NCBI GenBank assembly: GCA_036397555.1
Contig: DASWIS010000015.1
Coordinates: forward strand, 33,208 to 97,207
Origin: Candidatus Zixiibacteriota bacterium
Lineage (GTDB): Bacteria; Zixibacteria; MSB-5A5; WJJR01
DNA: 64,000 bases
Reading direction: 5' to 3'
Both the position numbers and the translations under genes were made by a program. The notes under the pieces were generated by a model, which searched no databases, was not told the DNA's origin, and saw only the letters and a list, made by a program, of their open reading frames with translations. Positions 44,276 through 52,929 of this stretch are shown here, piece by piece. Position 1 is the first letter of the stretch. Each line of letters starts with the position of its first letter.

Positions 44276-45637
44276 ATGGATGCGCCGTTCACGGCCGAAT
44301 GCCCTCCCGATCGTGACACCTGGCGTCGCGCGGTAGCCGACCCGGTCTACTTTGCCACATACTTCCTCGGTATTGAGCCGCACGCGGCACAGGCATGTTG
44401 GCTGCGCCATTCGATCCGCTCCGAAAATCTCCTGCACGCCGGCAATCGCTGGGGCAAGTCGCTGGCCGCCGCGATCAAATGTGCACACCGTCTCCTCTTT
44501 CAAATCCGCAATCCCCGCTACGACCGCAACGGCCGCTATGTCGCGCTCAATGTCTCGATCACCCTCGATCAGGCGCGGATCATCTTCAATGAGACCGTCC
44601 GCCTGTTGCAACGCCTGCCGTGGTCGTCACATCTGATCGCCGATCTGCTGCGCACGCCGTTTCCGATGCTGCGTCTGAGCAACGGTTCGGTGCTGTGGGC
44701 GCGTTCGTCACAACGGCGCGGCGAGTTTCTGCTGGGGCACGACTACGACTTTGTGACATTCGACGAAGCGGCATTCGAATTGCATCCCGACTATGTCGTC
44801 GAGGAAGTGTTGATGACGCGAGTCCTGGACCGTGCCGGGCAGATCGATTACATCTCAACGCCGCGCGGACGAAACTGGTTTTACCGCAAGTCGCTCCAAC
44901 TGGCGGCGCATCCCGATCAGGGATACGTGCAACGTGGCGACTCCCGCGACAATCCCCACCTGCCGGCCGCGTTTCTGGACAAGACGATTGCGCGGCTCTC
45001 CCCGCAGCGGCGCGCGCAAAACATCGAGGGGCGCTTTGTCGAATTGGGCAATGAAGTGCTCCGCGAAGACGAGATCCAACGCGCGCTGTCGCATTCGAGC
45101 GGACTGTCCGAGCCGATTCGCGGCCGCGCGTACGTCCACGGCTGGGACCTCGCGCGCAAGCGCACCTGGACCGTCGGCGTCACGCTCGACATCTCGCAAC
45201 GCCCGGCACAAGTGGTCGCCTTCGAGCGATTCCAGCATCGCCCATGGCCCGCGGTCTATGCGGCCATTCGTCAGCGTCACCGGCGATACGGCGGGCGCGT
45301 CCTCATCGACGCCACCGGGTTGGGTGATGTCGTGCTGGCGGAACTGGTCGACATTCGCGCCGAGGGGTTCAACTTCGGCGAACGCGGCGGGCGCGCCAAA
45401 GCGGAATTGATCGCCAATCTCCAGCAACAGTTCGCGCACGGAATGGTCGCCCTGCCCCACATCGAAATGGCCGATGAACATGGCGAGATCTGGACGCTGA
45501 CCGACGAACTGCGCGAATTCGGCTGGGACGACAACGCCCATCTCGATGCAGTCATGGCTCTGGCGCTGGCCCTCTGGTTGATCCGTCCGGAAATCAGTCA
45601 AACGGCCAACCCGGAGTTTCGCCTGCGTCGCTGGTGA
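44276..45637 (+). CDS. Phage terminase large subunit
   Basis: About 453 residues from ATG 44276 (an in-frame GTG at 44255 would add seven). ATPase domain: Walker A 'AGNRWGKSLAAA', Walker B 'YDFVTFDEAAFE', coupling motif 'YISTPRGRNWFY'. RNase H-like nuclease domain: first Asp in 'YVHGWDLARKRTW', second in 'LIDATGLGDVV', third in 'WDDNAHLDAVMALALAL'. All key residues are intact and the length is normal, so the gene does not look decayed. In phages terL normally precedes the portal; here the order is portal then terL, and no small terminase precedes them. Confidence 0.88.
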   Translation: MDAPFTAECPPDRDTWRRAVADPVYFATYFLGIEPHAAQACWLRHSIRSENLLHAGNRWGKSLAAAIKCAHRLLFQIRNPRYDRNGRYVALNVSITLDQARIIFNETVRLLQRLPWSSHLIADLLRTPFPMLRLSNGSVLWARSSQRRGEFLLGHDYDFVTFDEAAFELHPDYVVEEVLMTRVLDRAGQIDYISTPRGRNWFYRKSLQLAAHPDQGYVQRGDSRDNPHLPAAFLDKTIARLSPQRRAQNIEGRFVELGNEVLREDEIQRALSHSSGLSEPIRGRAYVHGWDLARKRTWTVGVTLDISQRPAQVVAFERFQHRPWPAVYAAIRQRHRRYGGRVLIDATGLGDVVLAELVDIRAEGFNFGERGGRAKAELIANLQQQFAHGMVALPHIEMADEHGEIWTLTDELREFGWDDNAHLDAVMALALALWLIRPEISQTANPEFRLRRW

Positions 45638-45777
45638 CGATGGGCGCCGCACCCTGTTGGGCCATCCCCACAGTTGGTCAGATTTCGCACAGTGCCGCTG
45701 CGCGATCGCTCTGCATCCCGTCGAAAACCGGGTCGATACAGTCTACAGGGCGATTTTGACAGGTGCGGGGAGTGTCA

Positions 45778-46824
45778 ATGATTCGATTCGGTCTCAGAGT
45801 CGCGGCTCTGATGGCGGTTGCCGTGCCGCTGACACCAGCGGTGTCACACGCCGGCCTTGACGGAAATACGTTTTCCGATCCGCACGCGGGGGTATCGTTC
45901 TCACGCCCCGACGCGTCATGGGAGTTTCGTAAAAACCTGCCGCTGCATGCCGCGTTGGGTGCGTTCGTCATCGACGAAGGCACCGCGGCCGCCGTGTTGA
46001 TTTATCACCGTTTGGAGAATGACGAACTGATTACCAGCGCGTCCGATTTCGCCGAACGGCGCGATGCGATCGCCGAACGCATCGCCCAGATCGCCGCCGG
46101 AACCGGCTCGCCGCTGAATCTGACCGACGCGCGCATCGAGGCGCGCGACGACCGCGTCGCATTCGAGATGATCTACACCAGCGTCGACCCCGAGCGCGGC
46201 CCGCTGTCCAACTGGGTCCGGGGCTTCATCCTGCGAACGGGCAACGGACAGGCGATCTTCGCGGTGCGTTGCGCCACCTCCCCGTCGACTTTCGGGGCAT
46301 GGGAAAGCCAGTTCAAACCGCTCATCGCATCGCTGAGCTACGCGGGCCAGCCGCGCACGCCCGTCTATATGTCGCGCCCCATCCCCACCTGGTGGTGGAT
46401 TGCCGGCGGGATCGGTCTGTTCATGCTGGTCGGGTTGCTCCGGGTACGGCACCCCGAGACACGCCCGCTGCGAGTGCCCAAGCGGGCGTTTCGAGCCGCG
46501 CCGGGAATCTCACCGGCCGTTTTGCCGTCGTCGGCAGCGTCCGCTGACTTCCCGTCTGGCGATCTGGCGCCGGTGGATTTCGCCTCGGCCGGGCTGCCTC
46601 ACGATGATGTGCCCGATATCCTGCGAATGACCGCCCCCGGTGAGTCCCGAAACAGGAATGACTACGCCAACACACCCGATTGGCTTCGCGTGTCTCCCGA
46701 AACCATGGAAGAAGCGCAACGATCCGCGACGGCTGTCGACAATGTCTTCTGGACCTGCCAGTGCGGACGCAAGAACCCCCTGACGGATAACTTCTGCTCG
46801 CGGTGCAACGCCGACCGCGCGTAA
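45778..46824 (+). CDS. Membrane protein with C-terminal zinc ribbon
   Basis: 348 residues; ATG 45778 has GGGGAG six bases upstream. Signal peptide residues 1-25 (VAALMAVAVPLTPAVSHAG). Residues ~30-190 form a soluble domain ('DPHAGVSFSRPDASWEFR', 'FVIDEGTAAAVLIYHRLEN', 'TFGAWESQFKPLIASLSY') that looks like the PsbP/DUF1795-type fold of exported stress or binding domains. A TM helix follows at ~205-222 (WWWIAGGIGLFMLVGLL), then a ~100-residue low-complexity linker. A C-terminal CxC-x10-CxxC zinc ribbon (WTCQCGRKNPLTDNFCSRC) completes the protein. With one TM after a cleaved signal, the ribbon would be cytoplasmic. Function unknown. Confidence 0.78.
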   Translation: MIRFGLRVAALMAVAVPLTPAVSHAGLDGNTFSDPHAGVSFSRPDASWEFRKNLPLHAALGAFVIDEGTAAAVLIYHRLENDELITSASDFAERRDAIAERIAQIAAGTGSPLNLTDARIEARDDRVAFEMIYTSVDPERGPLSNWVRGFILRTGNGQAIFAVRCATSPSTFGAWESQFKPLIASLSYAGQPRTPVYMSRPIPTWWWIAGGIGLFMLVGLLRVRHPETRPLRVPKRAFRAAPGISPAVLPSSAASADFPSGDLAPVDFASAGLPHDDVPDILRMTAPGESRNRNDYANTPDWLRVSPETMEEAQRSATAVDNVFWTCQCGRKNPLTDNFCSRCNADRA

Positions 46825-46835
46825 CTCCCGTGCCG

Positions 46836-46853
46836 GTCAGCCCTTGGGCTGAA
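46836..46853. repeat. Single hairpin copy of the 49-bp array core
   Basis: GGTCAGCCCTTGGGCTGA shares 18 bases with the reverse complement of the array unit at 63653-64000. CAGCCC-tt-GGGCTG forms a small hairpin between the convergent stops at 46824 and 46901 and may act as a terminator. Confidence 0.55.
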
Positions 46854-46900
46854 TGGTCCCGTGCAGCAAAGAACTCCGATCAGGTCTGATGCCGGAAGTC

Positions 46901-48892
46901 TCACAGGCAGGGCTGCTCGCAGGCCTTGCAGAACAACGCCTCGGCGTCGCCGTTGCGAAACGCGACGTCGACCGCGCGCACGACATCGAAGACATTGACG
47001 ACGCAGTCGCAGTCGGAGTCCGACCGGCTGATGTGAGGACAGCCGGGATCGAGCAGCGGCGCGCCATTGCGAAACGCCTCATTGACGACAGCCACCACAT
47101 CAAAAACGTTGATCACGCCGTCGCAGACCGGATCGGCATGGCAGACGCATTCGGAGATGACGACCGTGACGGCGCCCAATGGCCCCGATTGTTCGCCGCA
47201 ATCGTTGCGGGCGAGAACATAGTAAGCCCGGGACCCATCGACGTGGCTCAGATCGAATGCCGTGTCGGGTCCGGTGTACACCAGCAGCGAGTCCTCATAC
47301 AACTCGTATTCGGTCGCGGCGGTCGCCGGCGGCCAAGACACGACATAGACCGCACCGGGACACGGCTGCGGTTCGGATGTCACCGGTTCTTCGGGTACGC
47401 CGGGTGCGCCGCACGGGTTGTAATTGATCGCCGCCCAGACATCGATGACGCCCCAGCCGTAGGAGTTGTTCGGGGCCGTGCCGTTGCTGGCGGTCTGCAT
47501 CAACGCCTCACGCACCTGCATCGCGGTCCACTCCGGATGCGCCGACATGACCACCGCCACCGCGCCGGCGACCAGGGGAGTGGACAACGACGTTCCGGTT
47601 TTGGTAGTGTAGCTGGCGTCATTGGCCGCGCTGGCGCAGACGGTCGAAACGCCCAGCGCGCAGACTTCGGGCTTGATCCGTCCGTCGTATGTCGGGCCGC
47701 GCGAGGAGAATCCGGCGATGTCATTCGACGCGTTGACCGCGCCGACCGTCAGGATCGAATCGGCGTCTGCGGGTGCGCCCAATGTCGCGGGGTTCGGCCC
47801 GGCGTTGCCGGCCGCATTGCACACGAGAATGTTGTTTTCCGCGGCCATGTCGGCCGCGATCGTCGTCACGCAGAAATCGCCGTTGTAGTTCGACGCGACA
47901 TACCAGTCCGAGTAGCTCAGCGACGAGGAGATGACGCTCGCGCCGATCGAATCGGCCCATTCTAACGCGGCGACCCAGTAGAACTCTTCGATCTGGGTCT
48001 CGCTGCGAATGTCCTCGGTCTTGGCGAGGAGGAAGTCGGCCTCATAGGCCGGGCCGTAGAGCTGCCCGCTCTGCGCGCCGCCGCACGAGGACCATGTGTA
48101 GGTCCCGTGATTGTGCGCTCCGGCCTGATCCTCCGCCTCGTCCTGCGTCTCGCCGTCGTCGAAGATAAAATCCCATTCGGCGAGCATACGCCCGTCGGCG
48201 AAAAGGTCGGCGAAGGCCGCGTGGCTCTTGCGATAGCCGGTATCCAGCATGCAAATCAGCACTCCCTGCCCCGCATACCCGGCGATGTGCGCCAGATGCA
48301 CATTGATCTGCTCGATCTGCGCGGCGGATGCGCCATAGTCCAATGCCATCGCATCGGCGAGCGGCTCCCCGGGCGTGGCACGATGGAGTCCGGGTGGCTC
48401 CTCGACTTTTTCGCGGGTATGGGTGATCGAGGGACGAATCTGGACGACGAACGGCTGCGCTGCGATCTCGTCCAATCGCGCGACATCGACTTCAACCGCC
48501 GCCGCATTGAGCCACTTCGAGGCATACAGCATTTCCGCGCCCCGATCCACGAGCCGATCGAGGTACACCTGCCGCACCGGGATGTCACGGTGCCTGACCG
48601 AAGCCATGCCCACTTTCGCACGGCGCGCTTCGGCGCGCAGGGTCAGTGCCACATTGTGTTGGGCTTTTGCGGCAGTGAAGCCGCGCGTGTCGTAATACCC
48701 TTTGTCAGTGAAAAACACCCATACCCTGGCGCGTCCCTCGACCGCCGTTGCCGCAATGACGCTCCATGACCAATCCGAAATGATCGGCTCAACCCGCGTG
48801 CGGACATACGGCTGTGCCGCCGACCACGAGGTCGACGGCAGCATCGCCGCACACAGGCCGGTCAGAATGACCCTGAGAAGTGCGCGTCTCAA
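46901..48892 (-). CDS. Secreted subtilisin-like serine protease with dockerin-like tail
   Basis: 663 residues from a TTG at 48892 with CGAGG eight bases upstream; it begins a signal peptide (LRRALLRVILTGLCAAMLPS). An in-frame ATG at 49045 would add 51 residues without a better signal. A propeptide-like region spans ~30-190. The S8 catalytic triad is visible: D215 (CMLDTGYRKSH), H261 (HNHGTYTWSS) and S434 (TGTSLSTPLVAG), with the oxyanion Asn in 'CNAAGNAGPNP'. A fibronectin-like segment follows at ~500-570. Two Cys-rich EF-hand/dockerin-like units end the protein, both with 'NVFDVV'. Probably an active extracellular protease. Confidence 0.88.
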   Translation of the reverse strand: MRRALLRVILTGLCAAMLPSTSWSAAQPYVRTRVEPIISDWSWSVIAATAVEGRARVWVFFTDKGYYDTRGFTAAKAQHNVALTLRAEARRAKVGMASVRHRDIPVRQVYLDRLVDRGAEMLYASKWLNAAAVEVDVARLDEIAAQPFVVQIRPSITHTREKVEEPPGLHRATPGEPLADAMALDYGASAAQIEQINVHLAHIAGYAGQGVLICMLDTGYRKSHAAFADLFADGRMLAEWDFIFDDGETQDEAEDQAGAHNHGTYTWSSCGGAQSGQLYGPAYEADFLLAKTEDIRSETQIEEFYWVAALEWADSIGASVISSSLSYSDWYVASNYNGDFCVTTIAADMAAENNILVCNAAGNAGPNPATLGAPADADSILTVGAVNASNDIAGFSSRGPTYDGRIKPEVCALGVSTVCASAANDASYTTKTGTSLSTPLVAGAVAVVMSAHPEWTAMQVREALMQTASNGTAPNNSYGWGVIDVWAAINYNPCGAPGVPEEPVTSEPQPCPGAVYVVSWPPATAATEYELYEDSLLVYTGPDTAFDLSHVDGSRAYYVLARNDCGEQSGPLGAVTVVISECVCHADPVCDGVINVFDVVAVVNEAFRNGAPLLDPGCPHISRSDSDCDCVVNVFDVVRAVDVAFRNGDAEALFCKACEQPCL

Positions 48893-49162
48893 GTCGATAC
48901 CTCGAGCATGGCGTGCGTTGCCAACAACATCATTCCGGTGAGGGACCGGGGCTGGTGGGGTAAGCACTGCCGTGGACAGTATCGCCATCCCCAAAAGGGG
49001 GCCGGCGCCCCGGACATAAGATAATCCGTCCTCACACTTTGTCAATCGGCATCGGCACCGGCAAACCGAACCGTCGTAGCGGTTTATCGGCCTTCAGCAA
49101 ATGCGATGCATCGGCGGCGCTCGTCTTGTACATTCGGCACGTTACGCCAGGCGAGGACACGA

Positions 49163-49666
49163 TTGCACGACTCCGATCATTTGACAGCGACCGCCCGCAT
49201 CGTGACGGTCTCGACACGCTGCGCCTCCGGCTTGGCCGAAGACCGCTCCGGCCCGATCCTGCGCGATGGGCTCGTGGCACTTGGAATCGAGGTGCACGGT
49301 CTCGATGTTGTCCCCGATCAGCGGCTGATCATCCAAAAGTCAGTCATCAGTCATTGCGATGTCACCCCGGTGTCGCTTCTGATCTTCACCGGCGGCACCG
49401 GCCCGACTCCGGATGATGTCACGCCCGAATCGGTCTTACCCCTGTTGAATCGCGAGTATCCCGCCATTGCCTCGGCGATATCAGCCGATGCGCGAACCAA
49501 AGTCCCGACCGCGCCGTTGTCGCGGCTGCTGGTCGGCCAGCGTCGCGGCACGATCATCATCGCGCTGCCCGGATCGGCCGGCGCGGTGATCGATGCATTG
49601 GAAACATTGCGCCCGATGTTGCCGCATCTGTTGCGACTTGCCGCCGGCGAGAAACACGGGCATTAG
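49163..49666 (+). CDS. MoaB/MogA-type molybdopterin biosynthesis protein
   Basis: 167 residues from TTG 49163 with GAGG six bases upstream. The fold markers are 'ARIVTVSTRCASGLAEDRSG', the substrate-binding 'LIFTGGTGPTPDDVTPES' (GGTGxxxxDxTP) and 'IIIALPGSAGAVIDALETL' (PGSxxA). MogA adenylylates molybdopterin before metal insertion; MoaB is its close relative. The full-length single domain excludes MoeA. No other molybdenum cofactor genes are in the window, so the specific subtype is left open. Confidence 0.85.
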   Translation: MHDSDHLTATARIVTVSTRCASGLAEDRSGPILRDGLVALGIEVHGLDVVPDQRLIIQKSVISHCDVTPVSLLIFTGGTGPTPDDVTPESVLPLLNREYPAIASAISADARTKVPTAPLSRLLVGQRRGTIIIALPGSAGAVIDALETLRPMLPHLLRLAAGEKHGH

Positions 49667-49910
49667 ACACGATGACACAATCAGCGGGTGTGTCGAAGAT
49701 CCGCAATGGGGTACGCGACCCGCTGTGGCGGGCATGGCGGGCTGAGCCCACCGTGCTCAAGAGCTTCGTGTCACTCCGAACTCCTCCGTCAATTAGGCCA
49801 AAATACACACACGTCATTCCGAATCCCCGAATCCCACTCGCCTCCGGCGAGTGGGATTCGGGGTGAGGAATCTCCAGGTCTACAAACATTCCCGTGCACA
49901 TGATGACCGC
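49667..49910. repeat. Intergenic region with dispersed repeat copy 2 and long hairpin
   Basis: At 49813-49875 the repeat ends GTCATTCCGA and GAGGAATCTCC flank a 15-bp perfect stem (CGAATCCCACTCGCC, 3-base loop, complement; 49828-49860). It sits between convergent genes and could terminate both. The rest of the gap shows nothing. Confidence 0.6.
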
Positions 49911-50159
49911 CTATACCGTCTCCTCGATCGTCCCCTCCTGGTCTCCGCGCGTGCGCTTGATCCACCAATCCGCACCGCGATTCTGCGCGTGCTGCACCCC
50001 CTCGAGAATCGGCAGCCCCGCCCACATCAATGCGCGGCAGACATCCGCCAATGGCCGGTCCAGCGACTCGGCCAGCGCCACCAGACGCGTTTTCATCTCG
50101 GTCGAAACGAACACTTTAAGCGCGTGCTGCCGCCGGGTGCGATCAATTGTCACGGTCAT
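49911..50159 (-). CDS. Small ribbon-helix-helix-like protein
   Basis: 82 residues. The ATG at 50159 has a perfect AGGAGG six bases upstream and overlaps the end of the upstream gene by 17 bases. The pattern 'ALKVFVSTEMKTRLVALAES' with 'LDRPLADVCRALMWAGLPIL' fits a beta strand followed by two helices, as in RHH (Arc/MetJ/CopG-type) DNA-binding proteins. The C-terminal tail is charged. It could be a transcription regulator of its operon partner or an antitoxin. No toxin-like partner is visible. Confidence 0.6.
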   Translation of the reverse strand: MTVTIDRTRRQHALKVFVSTEMKTRLVALAESLDRPLADVCRALMWAGLPILEGVQHAQNRGADWWIKRTRGDQEGTIEETV

Positions 50160-50712
50160 GGATTACCTCCTCGTCTGATGCGTCAGTTTCGTCAGGCGAC
50201 AATGGCAGGATTGTGAAGCGGCGATGATGCCTTTGGTGGCCGATCAGTGTCTGCGGCGAACCGGGACGCCAGCCGACCGCGCGTTCGAGGCGCGCCGCCA
50301 TCTGCCCCCATGTCATCTCCGCCGTCTTTTCGTCGAGAATCTCTTCGGCATCGTGCCGCCACGATGCCGTGCAAATCGGGCAATCGGGATCGACGGATTG
50401 TCCGACACCGAAAAGGAACTGCGCCAACGGCGCGAGCAGCAGCCGCAGATGGCCCAGCGCGCGCCGATGCATCGCCCGCACCCGCGCCATGGAGAGGAAG
50501 TCTTCCTTTGCGATGCTGTCAAACGAGCGGCCAAGATAGTAATACCGTTCGATCACCTGCCGTTCGCCCGGTCCCAGCCGCCCGACCGCCCGACGCACCG
50601 CCCGCTCGATCAGATGCGAACGACTCATGCGGACCGGCGCGTCATGCCGATGCGCGATGAACCAGTGACGCCAGTTTGCCCCCCATCCGCCGTAACTGTT
50701 GCCGTCGTCCAA
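50143..50712 (-). CDS. Sigma-70 region 4-like HTH protein with Cys pair
   Basis: 189 residues from a TTG at 50712 with GGAGG upstream (alternative ATG at 50628). Residues ~38-95 read 'AVRRAVGRLGPGERQVIERY', then 'YYLGRSFDSIAKEDFLSMA', then 'RVRAMHRRALGHLRLLL'. That is the layout of sigma region 4 (recognition helix-turn-helix). A 'DCPICTASWRHDAEEILDE' segment with a CxxC follows, then 'RPGSPQTLIGHQRHHRRF'. There is no region 2, so this is not a complete sigma factor. Such region-4-only proteins occur in phage late-gene control and as small regulators. Translationally coupled to the RHH-like gene. Confidence 0.55.
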   Translation of the reverse strand: MDDGNSYGGWGANWRHWFIAHRHDAPVRMSRSHLIERAVRRAVGRLGPGERQVIERYYYLGRSFDSIAKEDFLSMARVRAMHRRALGHLRLLLAPLAQFLFGVGQSVDPDCPICTASWRHDAEEILDEKTAEMTWGQMAARLERAVGWRPGSPQTLIGHQRHHRRFTILPLSPDETDASDEEVIHDRDN

Positions 50713-50897
50713 TTCCGCCTCCGCGTGCCGACTGTCCCGCGCACCATGCGCGGGACCCGCGACGTCTCAGAGAAACGACGGAAAAGTGTCAGTTGCCTAT
50801 CAGGTGATGGTCATCATGGTGTGAGCGGACACCAATTGTGCTCTGGTGACTGATCTGCTATACTCCCACGACTTTGAAGTGACACGCGGGTGATCTC

Positions 50898-52073
50898 ATG
50901 GGCGATGTCTACATAGCCGGGCTGGTGCGCACGCCGATCGGGAAGTTCGGCGGGATGCTGTCGCATTTGAGCGCCGTTGAACTGGGGACGATTGCGGCCC
51001 AGGCGGCGCTGGATCGATCCGGAGTGCCGCCGGCGACTGTCAACGAGACATTCATCGGCCATGGAAGGCAGGCCGGGTGCGGTCCCAATCCGGCACGACA
51101 GATCGCGGTCGGCGCCGGTGTGCCGCAGGAGAGCCCGGCGACAACTGTCAATCAGGCCTGTGCGTCCGGACTGCGGGCGATTGCGCTGGCGGTCGATCAG
51201 GTACGGCTCGGGCGCGGCGATGTCTATCTCGTCGGCGGAACCGAGTCGATGTCGAACACGCCGTATTTCCTGCCGCGCGCGCGCTGGGGGTACCGTCTCG
51301 GCCACGGCGAACTGGTCGATGGGATGTACCGCGACGGTTTCCAGTGTCCGATTGCGGACCAGTTGATGGGACGCACCGCCGAGACACTCGCCGAACAATA
51401 TCAGATCACGCGCCAATCGCAAGACGAGTACGCAGCCGAATCGCAGCATCGCGCAGCAAATGCGCGTGAACGATTGAAAGAAGAGATCGTTCCAATTCGG
51501 GTGAATAATCGCAAGGGGGGAGAGGTCGCACTCGATTACGATGAGCATGTCCGTCCCGATACGACCGTCGCAGCGCTGTCCAAACTCGAGCCGGTTTTCA
51601 AGGATGATGGCACCGTCCACGCCGGGAACTCTTCGGGGATCACCGATGGCGCGGCGGCGGCCATTGTCCTCAGTGAAGATGCGGCGCGGCGTTTGAACGT
51701 CACACCCATGGCGCGAATCGTCGATTACAGCGTGGTCGGGGTTGAGGCGCGCATCATGGGAATCGGGCCGGTGCCGGCAGTGCGACAGTTGGAGAAAATG
51801 ACAGGCATTGGACTCGGTAAGATCGACCTGATCGAATTGAATGAAGCGTTCGCCGCACAGGTCTTGGCCTGTCATCAGGAATTGCGATTTGACCTGGCAA
51901 CAACGAATGTCAACGGCGGCGCCATCGCGCTGGGACATCCGATCGGCTGCACCGGCGCACGCATCACGGCCACGCTATTGCACGAGATGAAGCGGCGGAA
52001 CTCGCAGTACGGCCTGGCGACGCTGTGCGTCTCCGGCGGCATGGGCATGGCGATATTGTTTGAGCAGGTCTGA
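50898..52073 (+). CDS. Thiolase family acetyl-CoA acyltransferase
   Basis: 391 residues, normal thiolase length. The nucleophilic Cys is C88 in 'TVNQACASGLRAI'; H347 is in 'NVNGGAIALGHPIGCTG'; the general base C377 is in 'LCVSGGMGMAI'. Other conserved blocks are 'LVGGTESMSNTPYFLPRARW' and 'GNSSGITDGAAAAIVLS'. It catalyses condensation of two acetyl-CoA or thiolytic cleavage of 3-ketoacyl-CoA. An SDR gene and a crotonase gene follow on the same strand, which suggests a fatty-acid or polyhydroxyalkanoate-type CoA pathway. Confidence 0.93.
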   Translation: MGDVYIAGLVRTPIGKFGGMLSHLSAVELGTIAAQAALDRSGVPPATVNETFIGHGRQAGCGPNPARQIAVGAGVPQESPATTVNQACASGLRAIALAVDQVRLGRGDVYLVGGTESMSNTPYFLPRARWGYRLGHGELVDGMYRDGFQCPIADQLMGRTAETLAEQYQITRQSQDEYAAESQHRAANARERLKEEIVPIRVNNRKGGEVALDYDEHVRPDTTVAALSKLEPVFKDDGTVHAGNSSGITDGAAAAIVLSEDAARRLNVTPMARIVDYSVVGVEARIMGIGPVPAVRQLEKMTGIGLGKIDLIELNEAFAAQVLACHQELRFDLATTNVNGGAIALGHPIGCTGARITATLLHEMKRRNSQYGLATLCVSGGMGMAILFEQV

Positions 52074-52110
52074 CGCCGGGCGAGGACGCCTGGCGTGCAC
52101 GTCACCTGCG

Positions 52111-52158
52111 CCCTCTCCCTCTGGCGGAACGTCCCGAGCGGAGCCGAGGGAGAGAGGG
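52111..52158 (+). terminator. Imperfect hairpin between thiolase and SDR genes
   Basis: CCCTCTCCCT (52111-52120) pairs with AGGGAGAGAGGG (to 52158), one bulged position, around a ~25-base loop. It resembles a common intergenic repeat and could attenuate read-through. No T tract. Confidence 0.35.
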
Positions 52159-52191
52159 TCGCCGTGAGGCAAGGCGAAGAGATAGAGTCTG

Positions 52192-52929
52192 ATGAGAAGA
52201 GATACAAAACGTCCCTCGGCGCTCGTCACCGGCGGCGCCAAAGGGATCGGCCGGGCCATCGCGCTCGCTCTGGCCGATGACGGCTACGACGTCGGCATCG
52301 TCACACGCCAAAGCGAGGCCGATGCCAAGCGCGTGATCGCCGCGTGCAAAAAGCGCGGAGCCAAAGCGCAGTGCTGGGTCGCCGACTTGACCGACATCGA
52401 CGCCGCCGAATGGGTCGCCGCCGACTTTGTCCGTGAATATGCACGCTGGGATGTGCTCATCAACAACGTCGGCGATTACTGGGCGGGCCCGGTTTTGCGC
52501 ATGACGACTGACACGTTGCGGTCGATGTTCCAATCAAACCTGTCGGTCGCGGTGCGTCTGTCGCTTTTGGCGATCAAATCGATGCAAAAGCGCAAGTCGG
52601 GACGCATCGTCAACATCGGCTACGTCTTCGCCGACCGGTTGCACGCCAACCCGCGCGTAGCCGCATACCAGGCGGCGAAGACAGCCATGCTCTCATTCTC
52701 GCATTCGCTGGCGGTCGATGCCATGCGCCACGGCATCACCATCAACGTGGTGTCACCCGGCGTACACCACAACACCGTCGAGAAACCGCGCAACCTGAAG
52801 AAGCTGGTCCCCGCCGGACGCATGGGTCAGGACGCCGACATCATCGGCGCAGTGCGATATTTTCTGTCGCCGGAGGCGGGATACATCACGGGTTCTCATA
52901 TCAAGGTGTCGGGAGGATACGGGATATAG
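52192..52929 (+). CDS. Short-chain dehydrogenase/reductase
   Basis: 245 residues, classical SDR. The nucleotide loop is 'ALVTGGAKGIGRAIALALA' (TGxxxGIG), and an Arg in 'GIVTRQSEADAKR' suggests NADPH preference. 'VLINNVGDYWAGP' holds the NNxG motif, and 'YQAAKTAMLSFSHSLAVDAM' gives the catalytic YxxxK. A C-terminal 'YITGSHIKVSGGYGI' end is typical of FabG-like enzymes. The catalytic Ser position reads 'IVNIGYVF', with Gly-Tyr where Ser-Ser is usual, so activity on ketones should not be assumed. Placed between thiolase and crotonase genes. Confidence 0.88.
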   Translation: MRRDTKRPSALVTGGAKGIGRAIALALADDGYDVGIVTRQSEADAKRVIAACKKRGAKAQCWVADLTDIDAAEWVAADFVREYARWDVLINNVGDYWAGPVLRMTTDTLRSMFQSNLSVAVRLSLLAIKSMQKRKSGRIVNIGYVFADRLHANPRVAAYQAAKTAMLSFSHSLAVDAMRHGITINVVSPGVHHNTVEKPRNLKKLVPAGRMGQDADIIGAVRYFLSPEAGYITGSHIKVSGGYGI

